DNA of 64,000 bases from Nymphalis io (GCF_905147045.1 NC_065899.1:3174501-3238500); one strand, 5' to 3'; counted from the stretch's first letter, positions 10,487-22,760 are shown. Notes: generated by a model not told the origin, from the letters alone. Program-made: numbers and translations.

Positions 10487-13400
10487 CTAAAAAATGATAA
10501 AACTGATAACATAAAGTTTCTTTTGAATTATAGACATCAGTCGCTTTTCAATCGTATTGGATATAATTTTACTTTTTATTTATTTGAAAACAGACTCGCA
10601 AAAAATTAATTCGTTAAGCGGTCTTTGCTTATAGATACTGGTACAGCTAGAAATATTCAACCCAATGTGTGATCAGTCAAGGAACTAGGTAGTAATGCTC
10701 GTGTCTATATTTACACTGGTTTGCATGAGCAAGCCAGGATGACCTCGAAACCGTAACTTGGACTTACAGTATGGTTATTTAACGGAAGAATAACCGATAA
10801 GAAGGTACCTCTTGAAAATAGGAATTGGTAATATAATTTAATAATTTATTGTGCAGCAAGTTGTAGTTGGGATAGGTCGCCGTGGACGAAATCGGTCAGG
10901 ACTTCATCATCATTGCTAATATCTTGCTTATGAAAAGAAATAAGCTTTTTAAATCTTAGAAAATATTAAATTCATTATTACTCTGAAAAATAATCCATAT
11001 CTTCCATAATATCTGGTAGTTCCCTTCTATCTACGTCAGGAATCATGTAGCATAAAAGTAATAATCCAATGGCTAGTCCAGTTTCTATTACAATCAGTAC
11101 AATATCTTCAAAAGCATGAAAGTATACTGTGAGGTAGCAAATAATACTACCCAATTGTCCACTGGCATGACAGCATCCGAGTAAAGTACAACGTACGTTT
11201 ATTGCAAATAAACGCGGTGTAATGTTTAGGATTAGTCCATGTATTAACACACCAGCCGCTAAGGATACAGAGGTGAATACATCAGATATTATGTGCTGCA
11301 AATAAAAGTATTTATTAATAATGTCGAAGCTTTCTGATTCAATTTCGTAGTTCTTGTAGATTTGAATTGTTGACTTGAGAAAAGTTTAATATACTACCTT
11401 GTATGGGGGTTATTGTAACTTTGTCTTTAGTATTATTTATCTATCAATTTAGTTTATATGTATTAATTATACCAGAGATATCCGGCAATGACCATTCTCG
11501 AACGTAGCTCTCTTAATACTAACTAATCAGACATATTGATATGAAGCCATAGACAATTGACTACTTTTTACTGATTTAACACATTTCTGATAAGAAGGGG
11601 TCATATGTTTAATGTATACCTAATCAATGATTATATCACGATTTTGTGAATTTTAACAAAAGCGCCTAATAAAAATTAAATGCAAAATAGAATATTTAAA
11701 CATTTTCTATTAACTTACATTTACTTTAAACCATCCCATAGAAACAAGTAATATGTTGCATGCACCTAAAAACCCTATGTTTAAAACAAGTAAAGATTTT
11801 AACCTCATTTTTATGTATAAAAGAGAATTAATTAAAATCATTGCAGATATAATCGTAAGCAGTTTTAACAATATATACTGTTCATGCTTAGAGTATATTC
11901 GAATATATAAAGAACTCCATAAAAAATAGTACAAACTCCAAAATACTAGCATTGATATGGATAATACTCTTATGTTATGTTTGGTGATAATACCCAGGCA
12001 TGTCTGGCTCTCATCTAAGCAATCATAGGCCTGAAAAAGAAGTACCAATATAGCTGTAATATATCTAGTTTCAAACTCTACCAAAATATTATTTTATTAA
12101 AAACATATCAAATATTTTAAATTAGCTCAATCTTTGTTTCTTTCCAAAGATTATGTTTTTTTTATTAATAAAGTTGTATAAATGCATTGTTCCAACAAAA
12201 TTGAGCTGTAAAAAGCTTATAACACAAAACGTACAACGCAAAATAAAGTTAACACAATTTTATATTATTATTTTGATAACATAAATCAATCTTAAGTCAC
12301 CTAAAATTAACATATTAATCTTGTTATATGAACGCAATACCCTTCACGCCTACATCAGTTAAACTATGTTTATAAAATATACAATTAAAATATACAAACA
12401 GTTGATTGCCAGGCGACAGTGATAATTGATAGTGCTATACTTTTTGTTATAATAGAGTCGAAGAATACAAAGGTTAGGGACCCTAAATGAACTTATCACC
12501 GGTTGTTGCGTTATTTATAGACATCAGAAAGTTATTACGACTTACAGACGTACTCTGTGATTGACTGGTCTTATTTTGAAGTTGCTGCAAACATTGATTC
12601 TATTTATTTTCGCAGCCTTTTGTAATATTTTTTCAGCTCGAGTAATTTTTCTGTTATAGAGGAGCCATTGAGGTGATTCTGGGGTCCGTCTAATTATGAA
12701 ATAGGAATTATGGAATGAAAATTAAAGAATGTGTGTTAGAATAGAACGGATTGGAAAAGTCACACAACAATACAGAGAGGATAAGAATAGAAATTATAAA
12801 ATTAAAACAAGAAAATGTTTTTGTTTCTTATAATTTAACTAATAAAATTATTAAATATAAAAAAGAGAGTTATCGTTAAAAACAAAACGATATGATGTAA
12901 CTATATCAGTAAGCTATACAGTGGTGTGTGTCAAAACAGAAAAATCAGCTGTAGCGGGTTTTGACCTCGACGCTGATTTTCAGTATTCCCTGAGTACGTA
13001 AATAACTTCCAGAAGGCATTGCCAGTTTGATTTATTGTACATAATATATATAATATTGTAAAGAGGCAATTAAAATACAATACAATAAAATAAAATATAG
13101 TCGTTTAGGTATTCATTTCTTGGCACTATATGCAAGCTCGTCTGTGCATGTACCACTCTTTTGTTGCTTATTACTACTTTCCTCTCAACTATTTCAGAAT
13201 TATTGTGTTCCGGTTCGAAGAGTTAGTGAGTTATTGTAATTTCAGACATAAGGGGCACAACTTCTTAGTTCTCAAGGTTGGTGGCGTATTGGAGATTGGT
13301 TATTATTACTTAAATAGCCAATGTCATGGTGGCGGTGGAGAACACTCACCATCAGGCACATTTATCAGTCCATCTACCTATAAAAATAAAAAAAATAAAA

Positions 13401-16400
13401 ATATAATAATAATCAAACAATATATAATTATATGTATACTTTAAAATATTAATAAGTGACTCTTTGTATATACAAATTATAGTTACCTACCTACCTACAC
13501 AAAGTTCGGACCAACAGACAGTTGTCTCGATTAACCGAGTTAATGTAAGCACCAGGAAATTCCTTTCTTTTTTGAATTCTCTAAAGACCGGAAATGTTTA
13601 TGGAGTGGTAATCAGATTCAGCAATTCTTAGACTTGGATTAAGTTTATTATTGGGCAGAGCGTCACGGTAGCATGCGGAAGCGATCCCGTGGCGCTCCTC
13701 GCTAAGACGGAAAGGGTGCCGCTGGTTTTTTAGTGGGTATTCCGATGTTCGGGGCGCACTCGGCACCTTGAACACTGACGAGCCCCACATACCCCACCCC
13801 ACTGTTCCCGTGGGGAAACGCGTAACGCGTTTTTCCAGCGATCAAAAAAAAAATTATTATTGGGGCTCTACACTGTTAAAATAGGAGCTGATTAAGCTTA
13901 CATTATGAAATATACATTTTACTATACTATACTTATTGGGTATTCTCTTAAAAATTATTTTTAAACTTATATTATAATACTAGTACTAAAAGTTTACAGG
14001 TGGAGATAGTTAAACTATATTAGAAAGTATTTAGCGCGACCTAATTCATTAACTCCAAGATTGAAGATATTTTTATTTGTTTTTTTTTGTGCTTAAAAGT
14101 TTACAATGCGAATACAGCATATAATAAAATTCTTAGTGCGCCTCTAAATTGCTAAATGTCCTTACCATATTTCAAGTCCGCGTATACAGGTTGCTACATC
14201 TAGAAGTCTCTAAAGTCAATAAAGACATAATAAGGTACACAATATTTTTGTTAACTGTTGTTTTATGTCCTTTGTATTAATAACAATGGAAAATAACATG
14301 AACATTGATTTCATTATCATTTCATGAAATTATGCACGTAAATATAAAATTAACAAATCTAATGCATTAGAAAATTAAACTTCTAACCTCTGACGAAGAA
14401 AACAGCTGCGTAAATGTGCTAAATGGACGTACTTAATCATTTTCCGTGACGTCTAATTTCTTGCTAACATCACGATATCAAATTCATTCGAAATATGTAC
14501 TCAAAATAGTTGCATTTATGTCTATGGACTTCTCTGTATCTATATTTCTTGTGTTTTCGATATACTAATTAACTTCTGGTGCCTTTTGTACATTAATATT
14601 TATGTAAATTATTTTCAAAGCTACATATTATGTGATAATATTACCGGTTGACATAGAAGAGGTTATTACAACTGGTTTCTGCACCACAGGTCGCTTGTGA
14701 GATCCTCGATCATGAATAAATAATTCAAATTTATATCACACAGGATGCCTTCGCTGATTTGGTTATTAAGTTTATGGTCGAAATTTGTTACTATTATTGT
14801 TATTGCAATACAGAGATAGTACTTTTAATTTATAATCCATGCTTATAATTATTAATAAGATGCTTCTCATCGGAGATGTCAATTAGATTCCGTGACAATT
14901 ACAGATAACAGACAATAGTTTCAAGCTATCATATCTTCTCCTAAACTCCTCGGCCACCGTCTTACAAGACCTGTCGTACACATATAGACGCCAGATAGAT
15001 GTAGCGAACGACGTTAGTGAAGTTTACGAAGGCATATACTCATCTATCAAAGTAATAAAGTCCCTACATTAAAGTCCGTACATCGTCGTTGCGGTCCCTA
15101 AGATCCAGCCTAAGACCCTGTCATTGACATATACAGAGGCAGAGAAAGAAAGCCAACAAAACCAAGGGTACGGCAACCGCGAAGAACCCAACATCCTCAC
15201 AATACATAAGGCACATAAGCTACAATATACGAACATAGGAAGATAAAACAACACTTTTACGTCTTAATTAAATAAGTGATCATCATGAAATGTTGTATAC
15301 GTGTTAGGGGTAGAACCGCAGGCGGAAACTACAATAAATACGGGTTTTGTTCCTCATATATATTGCAATTACCTAATAGTTACCTTATATTTTACTACTT
15401 TATCTACCAATAATTTAACCATAAAAATATATTTACCTTAGAAGGAATAGTAGTAATACGTCAAAGATACAAGCAATGGAGTTATAGGTTTCTAGATTAG
15501 GGGCGGTGTTCGCTAAGGGCACTAAGCATATGCTGGCAAGAAGACGTGGGGTGGACACGATCGCGTTTAAAGAAGTTCGCCAAGCGCTGCTAGCTACTTC
15601 AGATACTGAAAAAGTTTTTTCAAATCTTTTATTAATGCTTTCAGTTAGGTTAATATAATAACAAATTTGATGTTTTTTTACAAGCTTTACAATCTGTTGC
15701 TCTGATTTTAATTCTACCTAACCGAGAAGCCGAGATGGCCTATTGGTTAGAACGCGTGAATCTTAACCGATGATCGTGGGTTCAAACCCGGGGAAGCACC
15801 ACTGAATTTAGATGTGCCTAATTTGTGATTATAATTCATCTCGTGCTTGACGGTGAAGGAAAACATCGTGAGGAAACCTGCATGTGTCTAATTTCATTGA
15901 AATTCTTTCACATGTGTATTCTACCAAACCGCATTGGAGCAGCGTGGTGGAATAAGCTCCAAACTTTCTCCTCAAAAGGGAGAGCAGGCCTTAGCCCAGC
16001 AGTGGGACATTAACAGGCTGTTACTATAATCGATTTAGATTAATATCATTTTCACACACTAGTGTAGAGAATATAATCTCGTATAATTAATTTTATTTAT
16101 GTTAGTACATAGATGAAAAGCTTTCTTCGGAACATATTTTAACTAAATAGCTAATTTTATCTCATTGCATACATCTTCGGTTTTGATTCTAAAATTTAAG
16201 TAACGGATTTTTAATTTCCTATGGCTAGGCATAGGCTTCTTGAGGACAAGGTTTGTAGCTTATTTCATCACGCCACTCATCATTCATTCACACTCGAATA
16301 CGGGTTGGTATACACATGTGACAGTGTTTTATCTGACACATGCAGGTTTCCTCAAATTAGGCGCATGAAATGTGGTGCTTGCCCAGCTTTAAGCCTTGCA

Positions 16401-19400
16401 ATCTTCGATTAAGATGTATTTTAAACGAATAACATTTTTTTTTATTAATTATATTTTAAACTCACACGTATTTGACTAAATACGTGTACGTTATAAAGAT
16501 AAGCAAATATAATATACGAGTACGTCATAGATAAATGTCGTATTTTTATATTTTCGAACAAATATTTTGCGATGACATGAATTTTTGAAATTATTTGCTC
16601 TGGATTTGAATTTGTTTTCCCGCATAGTATCAACGGAAAAGTGTACGAAGATAATTTGTCAGCTTTTAAGAAAAAGTTCTCTTAAAAATGAACTTCCAAA
16701 CAAAATATTGTAATCAGGTCTCATATTAGATTTTTTGATTATCTGATTGTATTTGAACTCTTAAGCGACTGCTTGTTTTCTTAAACAAACCGGTTAACAT
16801 ACTGTACAAACTATTCAGACTAAGATCGAGAAAAATACGACGGAAAATATTATTCTAAGCTCGACTTGTAACTAGTTAACCTTGAAGGGGGGACCGTCTG
16901 CTATATGCTAGTAGTTTTCAAATATATTAATAAATATCAACTCAAATCAAGTAACATATATACACATATAATTTTGGGATCATATACAGTACTCTATCAA
17001 TGTTATATATATAATCTATCAATGTTTCTTATAACATTATTGCGTATTTTTTTCAATTCATTTTGAACATAAGATAGCTTTTGTTAGTAGTTATTAAAAG
17101 ACGTTAACATACTTAATACAAGGCCCGTATAAATGTTTGCACTCGCAAAAAGCGATCTCAAGAAAATTAACAGATTAAACCAGCTTTCTGTATCGCAAAA
17201 TGTTAAAATAAGCCGGAAACCGAAGTCTGCGAAGACATCTATTGTAATAGCTCGTTTTCTTCCAAAACTGAAAAAAAATACATTTTTATTATTCTCATTG
17301 ATTTGTGCAACGTCATTTAATAAGTATATTAATAATTTACATAACATCAGTTGATATGCGTTACTTATCTACTGATAAAATTATTAAGTCGCAAATCTTA
17401 TATATATAGGGTTTTCTAAATAACCTACATAATTGTAGTATCTAATTAATTTGTGATATGATAAAAATTATAAAGTTTCTATCAGTTTATTTTTAACAAA
17501 TATTTAATCGTGCAGAATAAAAATGAAGATGTTTTTATGATGCAAGTCATTAATAATGACACAATGATAAAACGAAATTTTAAATTTCATTTCATGTTTA
17601 CAGTATCTCATTGTCACGTCCATAATATCGTTTAAGTATTTATTTCACGATGACGCTTATACTTTATAGTCTTATGTGAGGTGTCTAAGTCGTAAATATT
17701 AAATTTTTTGAATTCTATATGATATTCCCGTGGATCTAAAATTAGTATCAAATTTATTCACAGGAATCAGCTTAAATTATTACTTATAAAATAATATCGT
17801 TAGTTATTTTCCCTAAATCTATCTCTATCTATTTAATTAAAATAAACTTTTATTTGACAAGATACTATATTTTCTTATCAAATTATTCTCACCAGCAAAA
17901 AAGAGTGTGCAAAATTTCAGGCCAAGTAAGACCACAAAAATAGGTTTTAAAAATAGATACTTATGTATTTAGAATTTATTTCGCATTTAAACTAATGTAA
18001 TCAACAGTAGCTACCCGTCCCAGCTTCGCACGGGTAAAATACAAATAATTCTATTAGTTTACGCGGCGCACCCGAGTAAAACTCCCAGTTGCCGTGCCGT
18101 AAGCAAACAAACCAATCTTCTCATAAATCAATCCTCCTATTGGTGAAAACCGTATCAAAAACCCTGTAGTTTTTCAGTTTATCGCGTTCAGACAGACGCG
18201 GCGAGAGACTTTGTTCTATACATAGTGCTAAAAGCATTACACTTTCATATTGTTAGTCAAACTAAAAACTACTTCCACTTCGGAAAAGAAAATACCTGAG
18301 AAAGGAGGAACCTGGTGAAAGAAAATAAGAGTTTTTTTTGTTAAGTTTTGTAACCTTTTTAAATTGTGAATAAAATAAAAAAATAGTCAGGAATCGATCA
18401 TTTCAAACCCACATATTTTCATTTTTTTAAAGCAACAGATTTCTAAGCAACGACTTCTGAGATCATGTTGTAAAACAGTGTACCTGAGTAACTGATACAA
18501 TCATGCAACAGGAGTAGGTAATAAATTTAAGTTTGTTCCTTTTACTAATCCTTTGATTATTTTTTTCTCACATATATATATATTATATATATATATTATA
18601 AATAATATTTAGAAACTTATATATATATATAAATATTCGTAAGAGTTTATTACATTTGTCATTATAATAACCCATGTATAAAAAAAACTCACATCTATTT
18701 CCTAAACATATAAAAATCATCCGATCTTTATAATGCGTAATATATGTTTTTCAGCCCATAAATGCCTCTTCTGTTAAGAAGAAATAGCTGACACTAGCCT
18801 ATTACTATAATGTGGTGACGATACATTCCCCATCTATTCCGATCTAAATTTGACAGATTCGCAACTGCATTGTCATCGTTGTGTTAGTAGTATAGGAAAA
18901 CGATTACGGTTCGATTCGATTGCGATAATGTGTCAATTTATCAGTAGATGTTGCAGTATACGGTTTGGCGATGTTTGTTTTAATTTCCAAGCACAAGCGG
19001 TGTTTACCCAAATTTCAAACTGCGAACATCAGTTAAGATTCCCATGTTCTATCGATTATCTTTTATTTAAAGAAATATGTTTTCGCTGTTGGTTATTATA
19101 TAACTATAAAATGATTATAGGATCTAAAATTGACCGATGACAAGTTTAGTCAATTCAATTCTTTGCTTAGTAGATATTAGTTTGTTACTATAAATCATAT
19201 TTTAATAATAATCGAAAACATACAATTATATATAATATAATTATGCCATGTGTCTATAACGCAGTTTTTTCGTATTTAACTCTAATAAAATAAAGACTAG
19301 GTATTATTAATCTTACTTATCTGAAACAAGTCCGAAAATTATACAGCCAAATATAAGACCCAATCTGCATATAATTGTCGTTGACAACACTTTCGTCTTT

Positions 19401-20162
19401 TGGTCGCAAAAAATGAGCCACTGCTTAAGAGAATAATAGAGGTCAATTTATATGAATACACCGATATCAAATTAACGGCTCGAAGAAAGTTTCAAATTAT
19501 CGTTTAAATAAATAAAGGCGACTGTATTTTTCGTTTGAATAAACTTTACTCAATAGCCAATATGTTTTTATTACCTGTGAATTATTTTGCAAGCTGATAA
19601 CAGTTATTATTTGCAGGTATGACATTAGTGACTGGCTGGCCAGAGGCTCTTCTGCTCGGAAGGTTTGAAGCTTATTCCAAGACATACGTTACAAGACATA
19701 CTTTTGAAATTTTAGTTGATTATACTTTCATATGCAGAGATTAACTAGCCACGTTGCATCAATATGTTGCCAGAAAAACATTATTTCAAAAATAACTTCG
19801 AAAGTTCGTATTTCACTTAGATAGCTCGATATTTTTTAAATATTAATAAAATTCAAATAATATTTACCGTCTTTTTTATCCATATTACCCACATGAATTT
19901 AACATTCCATTTATTGCACTTGTTTTCCTTCGTACCGTTCAAAACAGTGAAAGTACATAAACTTGAATTCGAAATCGTATCTCCATCAGATACGATTACG
20001 TCACAATATATATCCTTCGATGGCTCCAGAAGTAACATGTCCTCATATTCATTTAACATTGAAGGCAACATTAGCGTTGCAGAAGCAAATGTAACGAGCC
20101 ATTGCCAGCGGCCAATATGACCCAAAACGTCCGTTGTAACGTCTTCGTGAATTGTTCCAATT
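10267..20162 (-). CDS. Divergent SLC22-type (organic ion carrier) transporter, multi-exon
   Basis: Joining - strand exons by splice sites and phase gives 20162-19868, 19420-19317, 17267-17113, 15605-15437, 12689-12554, 12030-11719 and 11295-10978 (stop), plus a possible tail exon 10486-10267. All junction phases agree (0, 2, 1, 2, 0, 0). The product is about 495 residues plus a missing short start exon (the first exon here opens with one base of a split codon and lacks an ATG). Its order is that of SLC22: HIGRWQWLV before TM1, a large extracellular loop with NSS and NGT glycosylation sites, the WLIFCD motif, VSDNFGRKRA (MFS motif A), SSAWRTSLN, TPESPQWLLYNRK, then six C-terminal helices and a PDVDRRELPDIMEDMDYF end. 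It is far from the classical OCT/OAT sequence, with ESPRW changed to ESPQW. It probably acts in the plasma membrane on a small organic solute. It is head to head with the + strand SLC22 gene at 23.4 kb. Confidence 0.75.
10978..11295 (-). CDS. Exon g of the divergent SLC22 gene (TM10-TM12)
   Basis: It follows the acceptor TTATTTGCAG in phase 0 and encodes HIISDVFTSVSLAAGVLIHG, ITPRLFAINVRCT (the family's LFPT.VR position), two further helices and the end PDVDRRELPDIMEDMDYFSE before TAA at 10978. A GTAATA overlapping the stop could act as a donor into the tail exon at 10486. Confidence 0.75.
   Translation of the reverse strand, partial: HIISDVFTSVSLAAGVLIHGLILNITPRLFAINVRCTLLGCCHASGQLGSIICYLTVYFHAFEDIVLIVIETGLAIGLLLLCYMIPDVDRRELPDIMEDMDYFSE
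11719..12030 (-). CDS. Exon f of the divergent SLC22 gene (TM7-TM9)
   Basis: This 312-nt exon, phase 0 at both ends, follows the acceptor TCTTTTTCAG and ends at the donor GTAAGT. It opens AYDCLDESQTC and encodes three hydrophobic helices: LVFWSLYYFLWSSLY, the LLTIISAMILI region and NIGFLGACNILLVSMGW. Confidence 0.75.
12554..12689 (-). CDS. Exon e of the divergent SLC22 gene (ESPRW-like loop)
   Basis: This 136-nt exon lies between the acceptor TCATAATTAG and the donor GTACGT. It encodes RTPESPQWLLYNRKITRAEK and then KAAKINRINV, the intracellular loop between TM6 and TM7. The family consensus ESPRWL has Gln in place of Arg. A stronger-looking donor (GTAAGT) lies eight bases further on but would break the phase with exon f. 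Confidence 0.75.
13190..13390 (+). repeat. Dispersed repeat family B, copy 2
   Basis: It has the same order of motifs as at 1640: ATTGTGTTCCGGTTCGAAG, the TTCTTAGTTCTCAAGGTTGG block, then CACCATCAGGCACAT and an A-rich end. It lies in an intron of the divergent SLC22 gene. Confidence 0.6.
13600..13850. repeat. GC-rich repeat-like patch
   Basis: This patch of about 230 bp is much richer in GC than its flanks and carries TAGTGGGTATTCCGATGTTC. A short related segment, in reverse (TTTGGAATACCCACTAAAAA), occurs near 44720-44750. It is probably a transposon fragment of unknown type and not an exon of the surrounding gene. Confidence 0.4.
15437..15605 (-). CDS. Exon d of the divergent SLC22 gene (TM4-TM6)
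   Basis: This 169-nt exon lies between the acceptor CTTTTTCAG and the donor GTAAAT. Its frame is open throughout: ISEVASSAWRTSLNAIVST, then two hydrophobic helices ending LLLFLL. It aligns in position with the MELVG..+RT segment of the family. It is less AT-rich than the sequence around it. It is too short to appear as a conventional long open frame. Confidence 0.75.
15722..16026 (+). mobile_element. tRNA-derived SINE, near full length
   Basis: The head GGCCTATTGGTTAGAACGCG (A-box-like) and GGTTCAAACCCG (B box) mark a tRNA-derived pol III promoter. The body then runs through AAACATCGTGAGGAAACCTG, TACCAAACCGCATTGGAGCA and TTAGCCCAGCAGTGGGACAT to TTAACAGGCTGTTACTA. The same body recurs at 52971-53236 and 63826-64000. 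It lies in an intron of the divergent SLC22 gene. Confidence 0.8.
16225..16405 (-). repeat. Degenerate SINE, reversed
   Basis: It contains reversed and diverged SINE body motifs: CACATGCAGGTTTCCTCA and AAATGTGGTGCTTGCCCAGC. It is an old copy. Confidence 0.5.
17113..17267 (-). CDS. Exon c of the divergent SLC22 gene (motif A, TM3-TM4)
   Basis: This 155-nt exon follows the acceptor TTTTTTTCAG and ends before the donor GTATGT. It encodes FGRKRAITIDVFADFG and then RSLFASANIYTGLVL, the TM3-TM4 region of SLC22 carriers. The final codon is split 1+2. Confidence 0.75.
17985..18245. repeat. RTE-type LINE 3'-end relic
   Basis: The stretch CCCAGCTTCGCACGGGTAAA, then CCTATTGGTGAAAACCGTAT, then GAGAGACTTTGTTCTATACA matches the tail common to old RTE LINE copies in moths and butterflies. 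No coding part remains. Confidence 0.5.
18560..18645. repeat. AT microsatellite
   Basis: Short TA-dinucleotide runs are separated by TTATAAATAATATTTAG. It lies in an intron. Confidence 0.6.
19317..19420 (-). CDS. Exon b of the divergent SLC22 gene (TM2)
   Basis: This 104-nt exon lies between the acceptor CTTAAGCAG and the donor GTAAGA. It encodes WLIFCDQKTKVLSTT and a membrane helix ending FGLVSD, with the last codon split 2+1. The next exon supplies T, giving SDNFGRK across the join, which strongly supports both exons. Confidence 0.75.
19868..20162 (-). CDS. Exon a of the divergent SLC22 gene (TM1 and extracellular loop)
   Basis: The acceptor ATATTTTAG precedes 20162 and the donor GTAAAT follows 19868. 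The frame reads IGTIHEDVTTDVLGHIGRW, then one hydrophobic helix and a polar loop with several cysteines and N-glycosylation sites, ending at KKT. An alternative donor (GTAATA after FMW) is also phase 0. I prefer the longer exon because it restores the usual spacing between the two loop tryptophans. Confidence 0.7.
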
Positions 20163-20169
20163 CTAAAAT

Positions 20170-22760
20170 ATAAGAGTATATAATTCTAATGCAAATAATG
20201 ATGGACTGAATTATTTATAAATGTTTTTTTTTCTTGTCATCGAAGCAAAGAAAACGTTTTATTTACATTGACATTCCAAATAATTGTTATAAAAACACGT
20301 ACGAACTACAAAATTTATTCATGTCATCAACTAAGCCGACTGGATTTTTTCTGTCATTGATAACCTGTTACTTGCTCTGGTTAATAAAAGTATAATAATT
20401 ACATAAAGAAAAATAACCTTAAAGAATATTAATATACAAGTATTTATGTTCTCAAGTTATGTACTCGTAAGTGCAGATTAAGTTAAAATAACGGTAGGTA
20501 CTATAACTTCACCTTTTAGTATTTACATATGGCTTTAATTATATTACAACACATTCAGAAATATATATTATGCTATCATATAAAACGTAGTCTCAAGAAA
20601 GTAATAGCTTCCCATCCGGTTTACATTATTTGAATCTTGTTTCTTGTTGATGAAGGCAACAAAAGTATCATATCAAGTATCAAAATATATATAGTACATG
20701 ATATATATCGACTTAAAACATAATATCTTGTAGGTGGTGTATATTATAGGTATTCAACTATATTTCATTATTTATTTATTATTTAGAACAGGAAGGGCCT
20801 CGAACTATTCACATTGAATAAGATTTGTCTGATATCATAGTAAACGGTATCAATTCATTTTATCTCTTGTTTATTTAAACGTTTATGTACTCACAGTTAT
20901 CTTAACCGACAACCGGAAGCTTATGCCAAGTTAATATTTTTAATCATTTTCAAAAGTCATAATAAATCCCTATGATTTATTCAAGTCTGTCTGAGTCCTG
21001 TTCACCAAACAGCAATACGTGGTATTGTTGTAAAGGGTGAGTAAGCCAGTGTAACTACAGGCACAACACAGGACTAACTGGGAACATCTTATGTTATGTA
21101 ACATCTTAGTTCCCAGGTTAGTAGCGTTGGCGATGTAACGAATGATAAATTTTTTTTTACAGCGTCATTTTATATGAGCAGTGGTGACCTCTTACCACCT
21201 CACCAGGCGGCCCATTTGACTACATATTTTAAACAACAACAAAAAAACAAGAAATAAATACTACGCGGATTTTTTGTAATTATATTTGAATTATAATATT
21301 CAGCAGGCCTAATATGGAAAATAACAAGATAGGATCTTGGACTCATCATAATGCAATGGTTAGTAATTAATCTGAAAATGTAGAACATCAAATTACGGCG
21401 AACACGAATGTGTCCTTTAAATATTATAATTATAATACTCAATATCGTATATCAAAGTCAAATGCGAGTTTCTTCTAAGAAAATGGCTGCATAGGTCAAC
21501 TTATAAGCTTCTACGCTAATTTTTTTAAAATAATGATTATTCTTATTACCTGGGCTCTTTTTATGTAAAATACTTTTCCTCGAAATACACCTACACAAAT
21601 AGACTTCAAAAGAAAAACCTTCTAAATCTAAATACTAAAATTGAGCCAAATCGTTAGAGCCTTTTTCGAGATACATGAAATAATCAAACAAAATTATACA
21701 ATAATTTATCATTTAATATTTATAGAATTCCTTAACTAATGTTAGTAATATACGCAGCGACAGTATTTTTTGTGACCTTGCTTGTGACAGTGACCTCTAA
21801 TTTTAAGCAGACGATTTGAAGCTTGATAGATACACACGATACAGTATGTTACTCAGTATCTCTTGCTTGGAATTCAATTCAAGATTTTTGGTTCAGTTCA
21901 CGTTTACTATCCGAGGGTTATTTCGGATTATACTAACATTACTGACATTCCGGATTCACTCAAAACCAAAAAAAAATACTGATTACTGTATATTGATAGT
22001 AATCAGTATAGTATTTTAGGTTATAGTTTCAGAATGTTATGTCGGTCCTGGTATTGTTAAAGCGATCGCTGCCGAACGACACCAAAACCTTTTGTGAGAG
22101 AGTTGTAACAATTGGAGATATGTAATTTTTGGAGATAATTTAGAGATAAAATTATCTCCAAAAATTCGCGACTAACCTAACTTTTGTAGATAACTGTAAC
22201 CATTTTTATTTAAAAAAAAAAGAATGAAATCTAGGTAAGTTTAATTGTCATAAATTATGAATCCTTAATGAAATAAATGACATTAATTTTAAACCAATCA
22301 ATTTTAGCACACTTTGCAATTCGAACTGGTAGTTTAAGACATATTAGGAGATATTTAAATAAACGCGTGAAACAACGTGGGCGTGTTGCATGATGCTTAG
22401 CACAGTACGAGCGAATGCATTGTTTATCCAATAATTATACCCCATTGATTAAAAAAACAACACGGGATAACATCTATATTTTACACGTACAAAGTCTGGA
22501 CGGGCAGCTAGTCACTAATAAACTGAGATTTTTGTATTAAAGATTTTAATATCTTTATTTTAACTCTTTTAATTATAATATTTATTCGTCAACATTGATT
22601 AAATGAAGGAAACATGATTATTTGTTAAACGTTTCGATAAAACTAAATAAAAATATACAGATTAATTAAAAGAGTCATGATAAAAAATGATAAGCAACTC
22701 ATATCGTGTTGGGTAGAACCCTGCTGGCATGACTTATAAGAAGGTATCCGAATTCATTTC
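20170..22760. other. Region between the head-to-head SLC22 genes
   Basis: It should contain the promoter and the missing start exon of the - strand SLC22 gene, but no certain start exon was found. It holds a repeat family B copy (21010-21235), two perfect hairpins (21976-22009 and 22124-22166) and AT-rich filler. Confidence 0.4.
21010..21235 (+). repeat. Dispersed repeat family B, copy 3
   Basis: It contains GGTATTGTTGTAAAGGGTGA, ACATCTTAGTTCCCAGGTTA and CTCACCAGGCGGCCCATTTG in the family B order. A short internal repeat of the ACATCTTA(G/T) segment is present. Confidence 0.6.

Noticed and set aside
14105..14205. Short - strand segment encoding LLDVATCIRGLEIW with AG and GT borders, considered as an exon between d and e
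   Set aside because: Including it would break the phase to the next exon, and it does not resemble the TM6-TM7 loop, which is already supplied by exon e.
15069..15254. - strand open frame of 61 codons with hydrophobic content, considered as a further exon of the divergent SLC22 gene
   Set aside because: It has no suitable splice sites. Exons d (15605-15437) and e (12689-12554) already join in phase without it, and it matches no SLC22 segment.
18850..19140. + strand open frame of 96 codons
   Set aside because: It lies in an intron of the - strand SLC22 gene. It has many cysteines but no recognisable domain, and no convincing promoter or splice context. Probably a chance frame.
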